The notes under the pieces are model-generated. The model was not told the origin of the DNA and did not search any database. It saw only the letters and a program-made list of their open reading frames with translations. Shown piece by piece: positions 5,433 to 6,560 of a DNA stretch of 6,560 nt. The stretch is taken from NCBI GenBank assembly GCA_021848165.1, contig JAJZMW010000008.1:1-6560 (forward strand), in the 5' to 3' direction. This DNA is from Thermoplasmata archaeon (lineage in GTDB: Archaea > Thermoplasmatota > Thermoplasmata > Lutacidiplasmatales > UBA184). The position numbers and the translations under genes are program-made. Numbering within the stretch: the first letter of the stretch is position 1; every line of letters starts with the position of its first letter.

Positions 5433-6194
5433 ATGGAGATGCAACCGGGCCAGATGGCCTACGATCGCGCGAGCACGGTCTTTTCGCCGGACGGACGCCT
5501 GTTCCAGGTCGAGTACGCCCTGCAGGCGATCCAGATGGGCGGCACCGCGGTGGCGGTGACCTACGCCAGCGGGATCGTCTTCGTCGCCTACCGCAACCTC
5601 CCGCTGAGCACCCTCGCCGAGGCCGGATCGATCGAGAAGAGCTTCGCGATCGACACCGGGCTCGGGTGCGTGACCGCGGGCCTGATCGCCGACTCGCGCG
5701 TGCTGGTCGAGCACCTGCGCGTCGAGGCGCAGCGCCACCGCTTGATGTACAACGAGGTCGCTCCCTACTCGCATCTGGGCCACGAGCTCGGGACCCTCCT
5801 CCAGCAGTACACGCAGTACGGCGGGACCCGGCCGTTCGCGGTCTCGCTCCTCCTGGGCGGGTTCACGGACCATGTCCCCGGCCTGGTCGAGCTCGACCCG
5901 AGCGGCGCCACGATCGGGTGGAAGGCCTACGCGATCGGCCGCAACCGGCGCGCGGTCGCCGACTACCTCGAGGAGAACCTCGGGGAGAGCCGCACCGAGG
6001 AGACCGCCTTCCAGCTCGCCGTCAAGGCGGTCGCGGAGGGCTCGCCGACGCCGTTCCCGCCCGAGTCGCTCGATGTCGCGATCCTGGAGCCCGCGAGCGA
6101 TCTGCGACGCCTCAGCCCCGCCGACATCGCCCGGCGCGTGAGCGGCCTGCCGTTCATCGGGATCCCCGAGCGGAAGACGACCGGGAGCCGCTAA
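5433..6194 (+). CDS. psmA: 20S proteasome alpha subunit (divergent)
   Basis: The 253-residue protein forms the outer, gating rings of the archaeal 20S proteasome, which receives unfolded substrates from PAN or other AAA unfoldases. The N-terminal gate region is intact: GQMAYDRA with Tyr10-Asp11-Arg12, then the alpha signature TVFSPDGRLFQVEYA (15-29). Lys69 in SIEK and Gly83-Leu84 correspond to Thermoplasma Lys66 and Gly80-Leu81, which form the pocket for the HbYX tail of the ATPase, so activator docking should work. QYTQYGGTRPF (125-135) is also conserved. Differences from typical alpha subunits are LQAI (30-33) in place of REAV and YRN (53-55) in place of DKK/DKR, so it may be a divergent lineage or one of two alpha paralogues. 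The ATG at 5433 follows a Shine-Dalgarno-like sequence; starting at the second Met (5439) would give an N-terminus almost identical to that of Thermoplasma. No beta subunit gene is present in the window. Confidence 0.93.
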   Translation: MEMQPGQMAYDRASTVFSPDGRLFQVEYALQAIQMGGTAVAVTYASGIVFVAYRNLPLSTLAEAGSIEKSFAIDTGLGCVTAGLIADSRVLVEHLRVEAQRHRLMYNEVAPYSHLGHELGTLLQQYTQYGGTRPFAVSLLLGGFTDHVPGLVELDPSGATIGWKAYAIGRNRRAVADYLEENLGESRTEETAFQLAVKAVAEGSPTPFPPESLDVAILEPASDLRRLSPADIARRVSGLPFIGIPERKTTGSR

Positions 6195-6560
6195 TCGCTC
6201 CCGGCGGGCCGGTCGCTCGCCGTCTCCATCTCCTCGCGAAGGCGGATGCGCCGCCGTGTGCGATGGTAGGTGATCGCGAAGCGGTGCGCCTCGTCCCGCA
6301 CGGCGCGCAGCAAGAGCATCGGAGGGGAGTTCGGGTTCGGACGGCGCGGCTCGCGCGCCTCGGCCAGGTAGACCTCCTCTTCGCGCTTCGCGAGGCCGAT
6401 CGTCGGGAAGCGGTCGGCGAGCCCGAGGGCGGCGAGGATCGCGAGCGCGCTCCCGAGCTGCCCCGGGCCCCCGTCAATCAGGAGGAGGTCGGGAAGGACC
6501 TCCTCCTCCGCGAGGCGGCGCTGGTAGCGACGACGGACGACCTCCGCGATCATCGCGAAA
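6191..6560 (-). CDS. uvrC: UvrC C-terminal nuclease region (5' part beyond the window), lacking the usual HhH domain
   Basis: UvrC makes the two incisions around a DNA lesion bound by UvrB in bacterial-type nucleotide excision repair. The visible 122 residues match the RNase H-like domain: RRRYQRRL, LPDLLLIDGGPGQL with a catalytic-type Asp, GLAKREEEVYL, and RDEAHRFAITYHR with the conserved His. An ATG at 6551-6553 is internal, because the homologous sequence (FAMIAEVVRRRY) continues beyond the window edge, so the real start lies outside. The protein ends only about 23 residues after the HR of the last motif. Bacterial UvrC proteins usually continue about 60 residues further with two helix-hairpin-helix motifs, and these are absent because psmA occupies the sequence. 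The TAG stop at 6191-6193 overlaps the psmA TAA on the other strand. The gene is probably of bacterial origin in an archaeon, as in other archaea with uvrABC. Confidence 0.9.
   Translation of the reverse strand, partial: FAMIAEVVRRRYQRRLAEEEVLPDLLLIDGGPGQLGSALAILAALGLADRFPTIGLAKREEEVYLAEAREPRRPNPNSPPMLLLRAVRDEAHRFAITYHRTRRRIRLREEMETASDRPAGSD

Noticed and set aside
1..6560. CRISPR array, insertion sequence, phage genes or a defence island
   Set aside because: There are no regularly spaced repeats, transposase or integrase motifs, or terminal inverted repeats, and all recognisable genes are housekeeping.

Overview
This is a high-GC, gene-dense window that reads as archaeal. The main evidence is an archaeal-type membrane LonB protease, an archaeal NadM-type NMN adenylyltransferase, a 20S proteasome alpha subunit and a radical SAM protein of the archaeal COG2108 type. 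A bacterial-type UvrC and a FolD protein sit in the same neighbourhood. The proteasome N-terminus is close to that of Thermoplasma, and the mixture suggests an uncultured, GC-rich member of the Thermoplasmata. That placement is inference from remembered families, not a computed phylogeny. No mobile element, CRISPR array, rRNA or convincing tRNA is visible.

Layout. Bases 1-89 hold the 3' end of an unidentified plus-strand gene. It converges on a minus-strand block covering 111-2919, transcribed in the order lonB, a small Cys4 protein, nadM. Both junctions in this block are ATGA overlaps, so it looks like one translationally coupled operon. An AT-richer divergent promoter region (2920-3107) separates it from a plus-strand pair, folD and a second small Cys4 protein (3108 to about 4165, open to 4333), again joined by ATGA. 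The tail of that small gene runs convergently into a minus-strand radical SAM gene (4156-5286). A 146-bp divergent intergenic region then leads to the proteasome alpha gene psmA (5433-6194, plus strand). The psmA stop codon overlaps that of a convergent uvrC, which is cut by the right edge of the window.

How the genes fit together. LonB (membrane-bound ATP-dependent proteolysis) and the proteasome alpha subunit are the two main arms of archaeal protein turnover. NadM completes NAD synthesis and FolD carries out one-carbon oxidoreduction. UvrC is the incision nuclease of bacterial-style nucleotide excision repair. There is no single obvious pathway; this looks like a compact housekeeping region.

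The points most worth following up are these. The FolD-like protein has Gln and Glu where the catalytic Lys and Gln of the cyclohydrolase site should be. The UvrC ends shortly after its nuclease domain, without the usual C-terminal helix-hairpin-helix pair. Two unrecognised Cys4 miniproteins are each ATGA-coupled to a core gene. The radical SAM protein has extra conserved-looking cysteines. A perfect tRNA T-loop (B-box) consensus lies upstream of psmA without a cloverleaf around it.
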